A DNA stretch of 13,072 nt from JAHWKI01 sp035513575 (GTDB lineage: Bacteria > Gemmatimonadota > Gemmatimonadetes > Longimicrobiales > RSA9): positions 1 through 13,072 of the forward strand of contig DATKBW010000022.1 in assembly GCA_035513575.1 (NCBI GenBank). The letters run 5' to 3'. Shown here one piece after another: positions 5,829 through 13,072 of the stretch. Within the stretch, counting starts at the first letter, position 1, and every line of letters begins with the position of its first letter. Position numbers and translations under genes: made by a program. A model generated the notes under the pieces. It searched no databases, was not told the origin of the DNA, and saw only the letters and a list, made by a program, of their open reading frames with translations.

Positions 5829-8800
5829 TCAGAAGGTGACCCGCAGCGACGCCGACAGGCGGCGGGTCTGCGGTGTGGAAGCGTAATCCAGCATGGTGAA
5901 CGTGCTGTTGGGATTGAACTGCACTTCCGGATCCCCCTTGCCCTCGTACTTCGTCCACAACGACAGGTTGCGGCCCGCCACCGTCGCGGACCACCGGCTC
6001 CCCGGAATGAGACGCGTGGTCCAGCGCTGCGGGACCGCGTACGTGAGGGAGAGCTCCCGGAACTTGATGTAATCGGCCTTGGAAATGTGGCTCCGGGTCT
6101 GGAGCGACCGCATGGCCAGGACGTCCGCCACCGTCACATCCGGGTTGAGCGGCGTGCCGCCCGTGTTCACGTCCCAGGTGTTGATGTCGATCCGCGTCCC
6201 CAGCGAGCAGGCGGCGCACCACTGGTAGTGCCCGCCGGCGTACTGGAAGTGCGTGAAGATCCGGAAGTCGTTGAAGAGCGTGAAGGTGTTGGTGAACGCG
6301 GCCTCCCGCGGCGGGCGCGACGGGCCCATGTAGATCTCGTCGCACTCCTCCGCCTGGTCCCACGTCGGGTCGCTGGGCGCCCACCGGCAGCTGCTCAGCA
6401 CCGTCACGTTCTGGCGCGGCGCGTCGAGCACCGGATCGGTGATGATGTTGCCCGCGTTGTCCCGCACCACCGGCTGGCCCGACGCGTCGCGCTCCACGTC
6501 CACGGCCCAGAAGCCGCCCAGGGGGTAGCCCTCCCGGTGCCGCTGCACGGAGGCGAAGGACCCGAAGGCCTGTTCCTCACGGGCGCCGTTGAACGACACG
6601 AGCTCGTTGGCGTTGGTCGAGAACGCCAGGGTCGCGTCCCAGTTGAAATTGCGGCCCAGGAAGGGCGAGCCCGTCAGCAGCAGCTCGGTCCCCCGGTTCG
6701 AGATCTCGCCGATGTTTACCAGGTGGTTCCCCGTGAACCCGGTCGAGGTCGGATCCGGCACGCTGATGAGCGCGTCGACCGTCTTCTGGTTGTAGAAGGT
6801 GAACTCCACGCCGACGCGGCCTTCCAGCAGGGACGCATCGAACCCGGCCTCCAGCTCCTGGCCCGTCTCGGCCTTCAGGTTCGGGTTGCCGTAGGAGGAG
6901 ATGGTCAGCGTGTTGACCAGCCCGTCGTCGACGACGCCCTGGCCGCTGGTGAACGTGCGGTCCGCGGAGAACGGGCTGGGGGCGTTCCCCGCCCTGCCCC
7001 AGGCGAGGCGCAGCTTGAGCTCGTCCGCCAGGCCGAAGTCGAAGAACTCCTCGTCGGAGATGATCCAGGCGAGCGACGCCTTGGGGTAGACCACCAGCGA
7101 GAAGTCGGACCCGAAGGCGGAGTTGTCGTCGACCCGGATGGCGGCGGTCCCGTACAGGCGATCGCGCCAGCCCAGCCGCTCCTCGACGAAGAACCCCAGC
7201 GACGTCTGTTCGGAGATCGACTCGCTCGCGTTCCGGCTCGCCGCCGCGCCCACCAGGTTCAGGTTGTTGGCCACGAGCCCCTGGCCACTGGCGAAGAAGT
7301 CGCGGCGCTTGCGGGCGTTCAGCTGCATGCCGCCCGAGAAGGCCGAATGGAGATCGTCGGTCACCTGCGCGGAGGCCGTTCCCGCGTAGTCCACCGTCCA
7401 GCGATGCACGCCGCCGATCTCGTGATCGATGATACCGGTGGCGGAGATGGCGCCCCAGGGCGCCCGACCCGTCGTGTCCTGCCGAGTGAATTGGGTCTCC
7501 AGATAGGTCTGCCGGTCCAGCCCGAGCGTGAGCTTGTTCCGGAACCAGTCGAGGGGCTGCCAGTTGCCCGTGATCCCGATCGTCATCCGCTCGATCCGGT
7601 TCTGCCGGTCGAACTCGTTCGTCACCCACGGACTGAAGCCGAGGAAGCCGGGCTCCCACGGCGCGCTCTGCGCACGCGCCCGCCCGCGCATCGAGTTGCG
7701 GATGAGGCCGTTGGACGCGTTGTTGCTGAGCGGCTGCTGGAGGTGGGTCCGGGTGTAGCTGAACTGGCTGGAGATGTTCAGGTTGTCGGCCGCCTGCACG
7801 TCGAAGTTGCCGCGCCCGCCGATCCGATTCGCGAAGTTGTTGAAGTACACGCCTTCCTCGTCGTTCCTGTTGAACGAGAGGAAGTAGCCCATCCGGTCGC
7901 TGCCGCCCCGGACGGACGTGTTGATGTCCATCGAGGACCCCGTCCGCAGCGCGGCGGGGTGCCGGAACAGCGGGTCGTCCTTCAGGATGAACTCCTCGGA
8001 GCCGGGGATCCGGATGATGTCCTCTTCGGGGATCCCGGTGCGGAGCACGGCGTTGCCGTTCGAGTCCTTGGCCCACCATTCGAGGTCCGCCGGGTCGCGA
8101 TTGCCGGCCACGACCTGGCAGCCGGGGAACGTATTCGAGTTCTGACGGGCCACGGTGCAGCGGCTGTAGGTCGTGTAGTTGTCGCCCGAGGTGCTCTTGA
8201 GCCATTCTACCTCGCCGACGCCCATGCTGGCGGTCCACTGGGCCCCTTCGGCGCCCCGGCGTCCCTTCTTCGTGATGACCTGGATGACGCCGTTGGCCGC
8301 GTCGGCCCCGTACAGCGTGGCCGCCGCGGGCCCCTTGATGACCTCGATGCTCTCGATGTCGTCGGGGTTCAGGAAGTCGAGCGCGGTGCCGCCCTGATAG
8401 AGGCTGTTCGCCTCCATGTTGCCGCTCTCGATCCGGATCCCGTCCACGTAGAACACCGGCTCGTACCCGCCGCTCAGGGAGCCGGCGCCGCGGATGCGGA
8501 TGTTGGACGAAGCACCGGTCTGCCCGCTGTTGGCCATCAGGCTGAGACCCGGGGTCCGGGCCGTCAGCAGCTCGGTGGCGTGGTTGATCGGCGCCATCTC
8601 GATCCGATCGTCGACGTTGATCTTGCCGACCGTGTTGCCGAGCTCACGCTTCGTCTGCGCCCCCGGAGTGCCCGTGACGATCATCTCGTCCATCTCGATC
8701 GCCGAGACATGGAGGGCGAGATCGGCCGTAATCGTCTGGCCCGCCACCACCGTGACCGTGGCCTGTGCGCGGGCGTACCCGAGCATGTTCGTACTCAGCG

Positions 8801-9041
8801 TGTACTGGCCCGGGGGGATGCCGAGGATCACGTATCGGCCGTCTGCGTTGGTCAGCCCGCCCCGCGGCGTGCCGACCAGCTGGACCTGGACGCCGGGGAT
8901 CGGCTGCATCGAGGTCGCGGAAGTGATCGTGCCGGCGACGCCGCCGGTCTCCTGGGCCCCTACCGGTCCAGCACCCAGGAACAGCAGGCCCACCATCGCG
9001 CCGAGGGCGACGGCGCTACTCCGACGAGGATTCCATCTCAT
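5829..9041 (-). CDS. SusC/RagA-family TonB-linked outer-membrane transporter
   Basis: A TonB-dependent transporter that imports a nutrient across the outer membrane together with the SusD lipoprotein encoded 12 bases downstream. From the chosen start (1070 aa): signal peptide to about residue 30 (AGPVGA-Q), carboxypeptidase regulatory-like domain about 31-112 (VAGTITSATSMQPIPGVQV, DGRYVILGIPPGQYTL), and TonB-box-like MDEMIVTGT near 117-125. The plug runs to about 260 (ELLTARTPGLSLMANSG, SNIRIRGAGSLSGG, PVFYVDGIRI, IESIEVIKGPAAATLYGADA, NGVIQVITKKG). A large barrel then ends in SASLRVTF with the terminal Phe typical of outer-membrane proteins. No N-terminal STN signalling domain is present, so direct anti-sigma signalling is unlikely. 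ATG 9041 is chosen over ATG 9071 because GGAGG lies seven bases upstream and it starts the signal peptide. Cysteine pairs occur in extracellular-type stretches (WCAACSLG; SSCRW with EECDE). Substrate unknown. Confidence 0.94.
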   Translation of the reverse strand: MRWNPRRSSAVALGAMVGLLFLGAGPVGAQETGGVAGTITSATSMQPIPGVQVQLVGTPRGGLTNADGRYVILGIPPGQYTLSTNMLGYARAQATVTVVAGQTITADLALHVSAIEMDEMIVTGTPGAQTKRELGNTVGKINVDDRIEMAPINHATELLTARTPGLSLMANSGQTGASSNIRIRGAGSLSGGYEPVFYVDGIRIESGNMEANSLYQGGTALDFLNPDDIESIEVIKGPAAATLYGADAANGVIQVITKKGRRGAEGAQWTASMGVGEVEWLKSTSGDNYTTYSRCTVARQNSNTFPGCQVVAGNRDPADLEWWAKDSNGNAVLRTGIPEEDIIRIPGSEEFILKDDPLFRHPAALRTGSSMDINTSVRGGSDRMGYFLSFNRNDEEGVYFNNFANRIGGRGNFDVQAADNLNISSQFSYTRTHLQQPLSNNASNGLIRNSMRGRARAQSAPWEPGFLGFSPWVTNEFDRQNRIERMTIGITGNWQPLDWFRNKLTLGLDRQTYLETQFTRQDTTGRAPWGAISATGIIDHEIGGVHRWTVDYAGTASAQVTDDLHSAFSGGMQLNARKRRDFFASGQGLVANNLNLVGAAASRNASESISEQTSLGFFVEERLGWRDRLYGTAAIRVDDNSAFGSDFSLVVYPKASLAWIISDEEFFDFGLADELKLRLAWGRAGNAPSPFSADRTFTSGQGVVDDGLVNTLTISSYGNPNLKAETGQELEAGFDASLLEGRVGVEFTFYNQKTVDALISVPDPTSTGFTGNHLVNIGEISNRGTELLLTGSPFLGRNFNWDATLAFSTNANELVSFNGAREEQAFGSFASVQRHREGYPLGGFWAVDVERDASGQPVVRDNAGNIITDPVLDAPRQNVTVLSSCRWAPSDPTWDQAEECDEIYMGPSRPPREAAFTNTFTLFNDFRIFTHFQYAGGHYQWCAACSLGTRIDINTWDVNTGGTPLNPDVTVADVLAMRSLQTRSHISKADYIKFRELSLTYAVPQRWTTRLIPGSRWSATVAGRNLSLWTKYEGKGDPEVQFNPNSTFTMLDYASTPQTRRLSASLRVTF

Positions 9042-9117
9042 GGGGCTTCCTCCGGGGAATGAGAACTGCACGCGCCTCGCAACGAAGCGCCGGGACCTCT
9101 CTCGTTTGGTGCCGTCA

Positions 9118-9148
9118 GGCGGAATTTGGAGCGGCGGTGAATTCCGCC
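9118..9148. repeat. Inverted repeat upstream of susC
   Basis: GGCGGAATT (9118-9126) and AATTCCGCC (9140-9148) are perfect inverted copies, 9 bp each, with a 13-base spacer. They sit about 77 bases upstream of the susC start and could be a regulator-binding site or a leader hairpin. There is no T-run, so it is not an intrinsic terminator. Function is inference. Confidence 0.4.
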
Positions 9149-9185
9149 ACGTTCTACGTAATCGCTGTGTCGCGCGAGCGCAAGC

Positions 9186-9208
9186 CCCCGGGTAGCGTTG
9201 TCCCGGGG
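9186..9208 (-). other. GC-rich hairpin downstream of the SDH operon
   Basis: CCCCGGG (9186-9192) pairs with CCCGGGG (9202-9208) around a 9-base loop, about 50 bases past the TPR gene stop. No T-run follows on the minus strand, so it is at best a weak or factor-assisted 3' end, or an mRNA-stabilising hairpin. Confidence 0.35.
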
Positions 9209-9258
9209 CCAGAACCCGGATTCCCGGCCAGCTGCCGCCTGATGCGCGACCGAACGAG

Positions 9259-9756
9259 CTATTCGAGCATCGCTTCCGGCTGCTCTGCGGCGGGCGCGAT
9301 GTGCCGGTAGCGGTCGATCAGGCGGGCGCAGGTGTTCCAGCGCAGGAGTGCGGAGTCGTCGCCCGGGGGGTGCCGTGCCTCGGCCTCGAGGTACCAGTCC
9401 ATGGCCTGGCGGAGCCAGTCATAGACGACGGGTCCGGTGCCGGGTCCGCCGCGGGCGAGGCGGGCCTTGCCGATGCGCTCGCAGATGATGCCGTTGTAGT
9501 AGGCGCGCTCGTAGGGTTCGGGGAGGTCGTCTGCGAGGGCCTGGACCTCGGCCACGCGGGGCGGGTTCGCGGACCGGAGCTGGTCGGTGAGGGCGAGGAC
9601 GAGGAGGACCCGGGCGCGGGGGTTGTCCGGGTCCACGCCGAGCACGTCGCGGCAGATGCTCTCGGCTTCCCACGGCTCGTTGAGCAGGCGATAGCGCTCG
9701 GCCTTCTGGAGGGCGACCTCGACGCCGTCCGGGGACAGCTTCTTGAGCTCGAACAT
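9259..9756 (-). CDS. Conserved TPR-like protein encoded after sdhB (165 aa)
   Basis: A small soluble protein without signal peptide or membrane segment, so cytoplasmic. It starts MFELKKLSPDGVEVALQKAERYRLLNEPWEAESICRDVLGVDPDN, where residues of about 14-47 match one tetratricopeptide repeat with its Pro-Asn ending. A second helical part has YERAYYNGIICERIGKARL (about 82-100). The third has YDWLRQAMDWYLEAEARHPPGDDSALLRWNTCARLI (about 111-150), another TPR-like pair. I remember similar proteins in several phyla but no assigned function. ATG 9756 lies 9 bases after the sdhB stop, with a GGGGG stretch five bases upstream; spacing says it belongs to the sdh operon. A scaffold or assembly role for complex II is only an inference from position. 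Confidence 0.78.
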   Translation of the reverse strand: MFELKKLSPDGVEVALQKAERYRLLNEPWEAESICRDVLGVDPDNPRARVLLVLALTDQLRSANPPRVAEVQALADDLPEPYERAYYNGIICERIGKARLARGGPGTGPVVYDWLRQAMDWYLEAEARHPPGDDSALLRWNTCARLIDRYRHIAPAAEQPEAMLE

Positions 9757-9765
9757 GGCGACCCC

Positions 9766-10509
9766 CTACTTGCGCATGACCAGCCGCACCAGCTTGGCGA
9801 CGGGATCGTAGGAGCGGTCCACCACCCGCTCCTTGAGCGGGATGATGGCGTTATCGGTGATGTTGATGTTCTCCGGGCACACCTTCGTGCAGCACTTGGT
9901 GATGTTGCAGAAGCCGATGCCCTGGGCCTCGCGCAGCTCGTCGATCCGGTCCTCGTCGTCCAGCGGGTGCATCTCGAGCGCGGCGATGTGGGCGTAGAAG
10001 CGAGGGCCGACGAAGGCGTCGTGCCGGTGATGCTCCCGGAGCACGTGGCACACGTCCTGGCAGAGGAAGCACTCGATGCACTTGCGGAACTCCATCACGC
10101 GGTCGACATCGCCCTGGTCCATGCGCCAGCTCCCGTCGGCGTGATCGGGGGTGCGGGCCCGGAACGGTCTGATGCGTTTCTTGACCTCGTAGTTCCAGGA
10201 GACGTCGGAGACCAGGTCCCGGACCAGGGGGAAGGCTTTCAACGGCTCGATCGTGACCGGCCGGTCGAGGGGCACCTGGTTGAGACGCGTCATGCACATG
10301 AGCCGGGGCATGCCGTTGACCTCGGCGGAGCAGGAGCCGCACTTGCCGGCCTTGCAGTTCCAGCGGACGGCGAGGTCGTGGGCCACCTCGGCCTGGATGC
10401 GGTTGACGGCGTCGAGCACGACCATCCCCTCCTCGACCTCCGTCCGGTACTCCTGGAGGCCGCCCGTTTCGTCGCCGCGCCAGATCCGGAACGTCGCTGT
10501 CCTCGCCAT
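9766..10509 (-). CDS. sdhB: Succinate dehydrogenase iron-sulfur subunit
   Basis: The electron-transfer subunit of complex II, passing electrons from the FAD subunit to quinone through three clusters. At 247 residues it has normal length. The [2Fe-2S] site is C52, C57, C60 and C72 (CKAGKCGSC...MC). By alignment of spacing with the enterobacterial enzyme, the [4Fe-4S] ligands are C144, C147, C150 and C211, and the [3Fe-4S] ligands C154, C201 and C207. All are present, so the chain is intact. ATG 10509 is used: it overlaps the sdhA stop by one base (TGATG) and has GAGGAG eight bases upstream; the frame stays open far upstream only as an antisense-type shadow of sdhA. A TPR gene follows 9 bases later. 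A fumarate reductase role is possible, but operon order C-A-B and sequence favour succinate dehydrogenase. Confidence 0.95.
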   Translation of the reverse strand: MARTATFRIWRGDETGGLQEYRTEVEEGMVVLDAVNRIQAEVAHDLAVRWNCKAGKCGSCSAEVNGMPRLMCMTRLNQVPLDRPVTIEPLKAFPLVRDLVSDVSWNYEVKKRIRPFRARTPDHADGSWRMDQGDVDRVMEFRKCIECFLCQDVCHVLREHHRHDAFVGPRFYAHIAALEMHPLDDEDRIDELREAQGIGFCNITKCCTKVCPENINITDNAIIPLKERVVDRSYDPVAKLVRLVMRK

Positions 10510-12335
10510 CAGCCTTGCTCCTCGATGATCCGTTTCAGCGCATCCGGCATGTCGGGGATCGGCGCCCGCGTCACCCGCATCTCGCCGCCCGGCCCCCTGC
10601 TCACCACCAGGTTCGAGCCGGACCACGCGGCCTCCCTGTCCGGATGGTCCTCCCGGGTGTGCGCGCCGCGGCTCTCCGTCCGCTCGAGGGCGGCGCGGGC
10701 GACCGCTTCGGCCACAGTGAGGAGGTTGTGGAGGTCCAGCGCGGTGTGCCAGCCGGGATTGTACTCCCGGTTCCCCGGCACGGCCACCGACCGGGCGCGC
10801 TCGCGCAGGGCGACGATCTCCTCCAGCGCGTGCTCCAGCTCCACGACCGTCCGGATGATCCCCACCTTCTCCTGCATCAGCGCCTGGAGCGCGAACTGGA
10901 TCGCGTACGGCCCCTCGGCCGGCGGCCCCGTGCCCGTGCGCCCGCGATCGAAGGGGGCGAGCGCGTGGCGGGCGATGTCGGTCACCTCCCGCTCGTCCAC
11001 GCCGCCCGCGCCGTTCTCCCGCGCGAACCGCGCGGCGTGCTCGCCCGCGCGCTTGCCGAAGACCAGCAGGTCCGAGAGCGAATTGCCGCCGAGGCGGTTG
11101 GCCCCGTGCAGCCCGGCGGCGCACTCGCCGGCGGCGAACAGCCCCGGCAGCGTCGACATCTGCGTGTCCGCGTCCACGCGGATCCCCCCCATGGCGTAGT
11201 GCGTGGTCGGTCCGACCTCCATGGGCTCCTTCGTGATGTCGATATCCGCGAGCTGCTTGAACTGGTGGTACATGCTCGGCAGCTTGCGCCGGATGTGCTC
11301 CTCGGCGTCCCGCAGCTTCTCGCCGATCCACGCGATGTCGAGGAAGACGCCGCCGTGGGGGCTGCCCCGCCCCTCCCGCACCTCGCGCAGGATGCAGCGG
11401 GCCACGTGGTCGCGGGTGAGGAGCTCGGGCGGCCGGCGCGCGGCCCGGTCGCCCTGCGTATAACGCCACCCCTCCTCCTCGCTGTCCGCCGTCTGGTCGC
11501 GGTAGAGCGGCGGGATGTCGTCGAACATGAAGCGGCGCCCCTCGCCGTTCCGCAGCACGCCCCCCTCCCCCCGGACGCCCTCCGTGACCAGGATCCCCTG
11601 CACGCTCGGCGGCCAGACCATCCCGGTCGGGTGGAACTGCACGAACTCCATGTCGATGAGCTCGGCGCCGGCGTCGTAGGCCAGCGCATGGCCGTCGCCG
11701 GTGTACTCCCAGCTGTTGCTCGTGATCCGGTACGCGCGGCCGATCCCGCCCGTGGCCATCACGACCGCGCGGGCGCGGAACACCCTGAACCGGCCGCGCT
11801 CCCGCTCGTACGCCAACGCGCCGGACACGCGGCCGCCGGCCGTCAGCAGCCGGACCACCGTCGTCTCCATGTAGAAGTCGATGCCCGCGTGCACGCCGTG
11901 GTCCTGGAGCGTGCGGATCATCTCGAGACCCGTCCGGTCCCCCACGTGGGCCAGCCGCGGGTAGGCGTGGCCGCCGAAATTGCGCTGGAGGATCCGGCCA
12001 TCCTTCGTCCGGTCGAACAGGGCGCCCCAGGCCTCGAGCTCGCGCACCCGCTCGGGCGCCTCCCGGGCGTGGAGCTCCGCCATCCGCCAGTTGTTCAGGT
12101 ACTGCCCGCCCCGCATGGTGTCGGCAAAGTGGACGCGCCAGCCATCGCGCTCATCCACGTTCGCGAGCGACGCCGCGATCCCGCCCTCGGCCATCACCGT
12201 GTGCGCCTTGCCCAGCAGCGACTTGCAGACGACGCCCACCGAGACCCCCGCCGCGGACGCCTCGATCGCCGCGCGCAGCCCCGCCCCGCCCGCGCCGATC
12301 ACCAGCACGTCGTGGTCGATCGTCTCGTAGGTCAC
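10509..12335 (-). CDS. sdhA: Succinate dehydrogenase flavoprotein subunit
   Basis: The catalytic subunit of complex II, oxidising succinate to fumarate with covalently bound FAD. It has 608 residues from the chosen start. Visible: dinucleotide-binding VLVIGAGGAGLRAA at 10-23; GKAHTVMAEGGIA with His45, the expected covalent FAD site; substrate-site FVQFHPTG (His235); TEGVRGEGG (Arg255); THYAMGGI (His379); LFAAGECAAGLHGANRLGGNSL (Glu404, Arg414) and the signature SRGAHTREDHPDR near 555-567. All key residues are in place. The GTG at 12335 is preferred over the ATG at 12455: it overlaps the upstream anchor gene's TGA in GTGA, and the extra 40 residues would overlap that gene. No ribosome site is evident, fitting translational coupling. 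The GKAHTVMAEGG form resembles, from memory, mycobacterial Sdh1-type SdhA more than the enterobacterial form. Confidence 0.95.
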   Translation of the reverse strand: MTYETIDHDVLVIGAGGAGLRAAIEASAAGVSVGVVCKSLLGKAHTVMAEGGIAASLANVDERDGWRVHFADTMRGGQYLNNWRMAELHAREAPERVRELEAWGALFDRTKDGRILQRNFGGHAYPRLAHVGDRTGLEMIRTLQDHGVHAGIDFYMETTVVRLLTAGGRVSGALAYERERGRFRVFRARAVVMATGGIGRAYRITSNSWEYTGDGHALAYDAGAELIDMEFVQFHPTGMVWPPSVQGILVTEGVRGEGGVLRNGEGRRFMFDDIPPLYRDQTADSEEEGWRYTQGDRAARRPPELLTRDHVARCILREVREGRGSPHGGVFLDIAWIGEKLRDAEEHIRRKLPSMYHQFKQLADIDITKEPMEVGPTTHYAMGGIRVDADTQMSTLPGLFAAGECAAGLHGANRLGGNSLSDLLVFGKRAGEHAARFARENGAGGVDEREVTDIARHALAPFDRGRTGTGPPAEGPYAIQFALQALMQEKVGIIRTVVELEHALEEIVALRERARSVAVPGNREYNPGWHTALDLHNLLTVAEAVARAALERTESRGAHTREDHPDREAAWSGSNLVVSRGPGGEMRVTRAPIPDMPDALKRIIEEQG

Positions 12336-13072
12336 AGCAGCCGCACGTCGGCCAGCACACCCATGGACAGCAGGCGCACGTAGAGGTCCGAGAAGGCCAC
12401 CCAGAAGAGGCTCAGCCACGCCCACGTCATGTGCCGCCGGTTCAACCGGTTGCACCCCGCGTACAGCGCCCCCTGCGCCGGCCGCTCCGAGGGTCGGTCG
12501 AGCCGCCCGCCCACCAGGTGCCGGAGCGAGTGACAGCCCAGCGTGTAGCCGCCCAGCAGCACCACGTTCACCGCCAGCACCAGCGTCCCCACCCCGATCC
12601 CCGGCTCACGCGCCCCCGTCGCCGGGTCCTCGAACCACAGCGCCAGCCACACGTCGTACGACAGGATCACCAGGAACAGGAGCGCGAGGTAGAGGAAGTA
12701 GCGGTGGATGTTCTGGAGGAGCAGCGGGAGGTGCCGCTCGCCCAGGTACTTCCTCCGCGGCTCACCGACCCCGCACGCCGGCGGGTCCGCCCAGTGCGAC
12801 TTGTAGTACGCGCCCCTGTAGTAATAGCACGTGAGCCGGAACCCACCCGGCATCCACAGGATCCAGATCGCCGGCGAGAAGATCAGCCACTCGGGATACC
12901 ACCCCGGCCGCGCGCCGAACCACGCGTGGCCGATCCGCCCGAACAGCTCCGGCGAGTAGAACGGCGAGAGGTAGGACCCGTGCCAGTAGTGCTCCCCCTG
13001 CAACGCCGCCCACGTCGCGTAGACGATGAACCCCGTCAGCCCCACAAACACCGCCACCGGCGAGACCCACCA
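12332..13072 (-). CDS. sdhC: Succinate dehydrogenase membrane anchor, Sdh1-like, N-terminus cut
   Basis: A membrane subunit anchoring the SDH complex and passing electrons to quinone. The frame is open to the right edge (WWVSPVAVFVG), so the first residues are outside; a GTG at 13057 is internal. About five membrane segments are seen, near residues 1-18, 56-75, 119-141, 156-175 and 211-230 counted from that GTG. Conserved-looking polar positions are unusual for an anchor: Cys77 (LTCYYYRGAYY), Cys95 (PPACGV), His118 (LLLQNIHRYF), and Cys175, His176 and His180 (GCHSLRH). The sequence and the C-A-B gene order resemble the mycobacterial Sdh1 anchor, described as holding a membrane-embedded Rieske-type [2Fe-2S] cluster, rather than the heme-b SdhC/SdhD pair. 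No separate sdhD lies in the window. Its stop overlaps the sdhA start by four bases (GTGA). Confidence 0.85.
   Translation of the reverse strand, partial: WWVSPVAVFVGLTGFIVYATWAALQGEHYWHGSYLSPFYSPELFGRIGHAWFGARPGWYPEWLIFSPAIWILWMPGGFRLTCYYYRGAYYKSHWADPPACGVGEPRRKYLGERHLPLLLQNIHRYFLYLALLFLVILSYDVWLALWFEDPATGAREPGIGVGTLVLAVNVVLLGGYTLGCHSLRHLVGGRLDRPSERPAQGALYAGCNRLNRRHMTWAWLSLFWVAFSDLYVRLLSMGVLADVRLL

Larger units (their letters stand above)
9042..9258. other. Intergenic region upstream of susC with two inverted repeats
   Basis: This 217-base gap lies between the end of the SDH operon and susC and should hold the susC promoter and the SDH-operon end. It holds the susC ribosome site (GGAGG core at 9049-9053) and two inverted repeats listed separately. 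I see no convincing -35/-10 pair, no riboswitch-like structure and no small gene; open frames crossing it have no coding character. Confidence 0.6.

Noticed and set aside
4464..9062. Plus-strand open frame of 1532 codons antisense to susC and susD
   Set aside because: It is in exact codon register opposite both genes, so it is interrupted only where they use TTA, CTA or TCA, codons a GC-rich genome avoids. Its product is Arg/Val/His/Gly-rich with no domain, while the minus strand encodes clear SusC and SusD.
9160..9200. Possible susC promoter (TTGCGC, 17 bases, TACGTA on the minus strand)
   Set aside because: The -10 match is poor and the promoter consensus of this lineage is not known to me; not reliable enough to list.
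9301..11199. Plus-strand frame of 632 codons opposite the TPR gene and sdhB
   Set aside because: Its translation shows no family motif; the minus strand has the complete SdhB cysteine set and the TPR protein.
9766..11469. Longer minus-strand frame extending sdhB upstream through sdhA
   Set aside because: The upstream 320 residues are a low-complexity Arg/Ala/Gly-rich shadow of sdhA; the real SdhB starts at 10509 with a ribosome site and TGATG overlap.
10515..12383. Plus-strand open frame of 622 codons antisense to sdhA
   Set aside because: Same codon-register effect opposite an unmistakable SdhA; no domain in its translation.
1..13072. CRISPR arrays, tRNA or rRNA genes, insertion sequences, phage genes, defence systems
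   Set aside because: Looked for on both strands; no tandem spaced repeats, cloverleaf-like sequence, transposase or defence-related domain was seen.

Overview
The window is very GC-rich, with almost no non-coding DNA. Its gene content (SusC/SusD-type outer-membrane pair, TonB-plug proteins, many small lipoproteins, succinate dehydrogenase in C-A-B order) points to a Gram-negative bacterium. Gemmatimonadota or a relative is the best guess, from the look of the SusC/SusD and plug-protein families; no rRNA or other marker is present to prove it. No tRNA, rRNA, CRISPR, insertion sequence or phage gene was seen.

Layout, left to right. (1) 1-689, minus: N-terminal part of a sugar-nucleotidyltransferase, cut by the left edge. 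(2) 733-1547, minus: two small lipoprotein genes overlapping by 4 bases (ATGA). (3) 1546-3303, plus: a lipoprotein di-heme oxidoreductase (DUF1111/DHOR family) followed by a small lipoprotein. The start codons of the divergent pair at 1545-1548 share one CATG palindrome. (4) 3313-4236, minus: a secreted protein with a carboxypeptidase-regulatory domain and a TonB plug but no beta-barrel. (5) 4273-4309: an intrinsic-terminator-like hairpin. (6) 4341-9041, minus: susC then susD, 12 bases apart, an outer-membrane TonB-dependent transporter and its surface lipoprotein. (7) 9042-9258: the only sizeable intergenic region, with two inverted repeats. (8) 9259-13072, minus: a tight operon sdhC(partial)-sdhA-sdhB-TPR protein, with overlapping or nearly abutting ends.

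How they fit. The SDH block supplies complex II of respiration. Its single membrane anchor is of the unusual kind seen in mycobacterial Sdh1, with conserved Cys/His residues that could hold an extra iron-sulfur cluster. The susCD block imports an unknown nutrient across the outer membrane; the plug-only protein lies directly downstream on the same strand, behind the hairpin. The di-heme protein is probably periplasmic redox machinery anchored to a membrane. Its lipoprotein neighbours have no recognised function.

Nothing here is clearly a new defence or mobile system. The points most worth following are the Rieske-type SDH anchor with its TPR partner, the barrel-less plug protein, and the shared CATG start.
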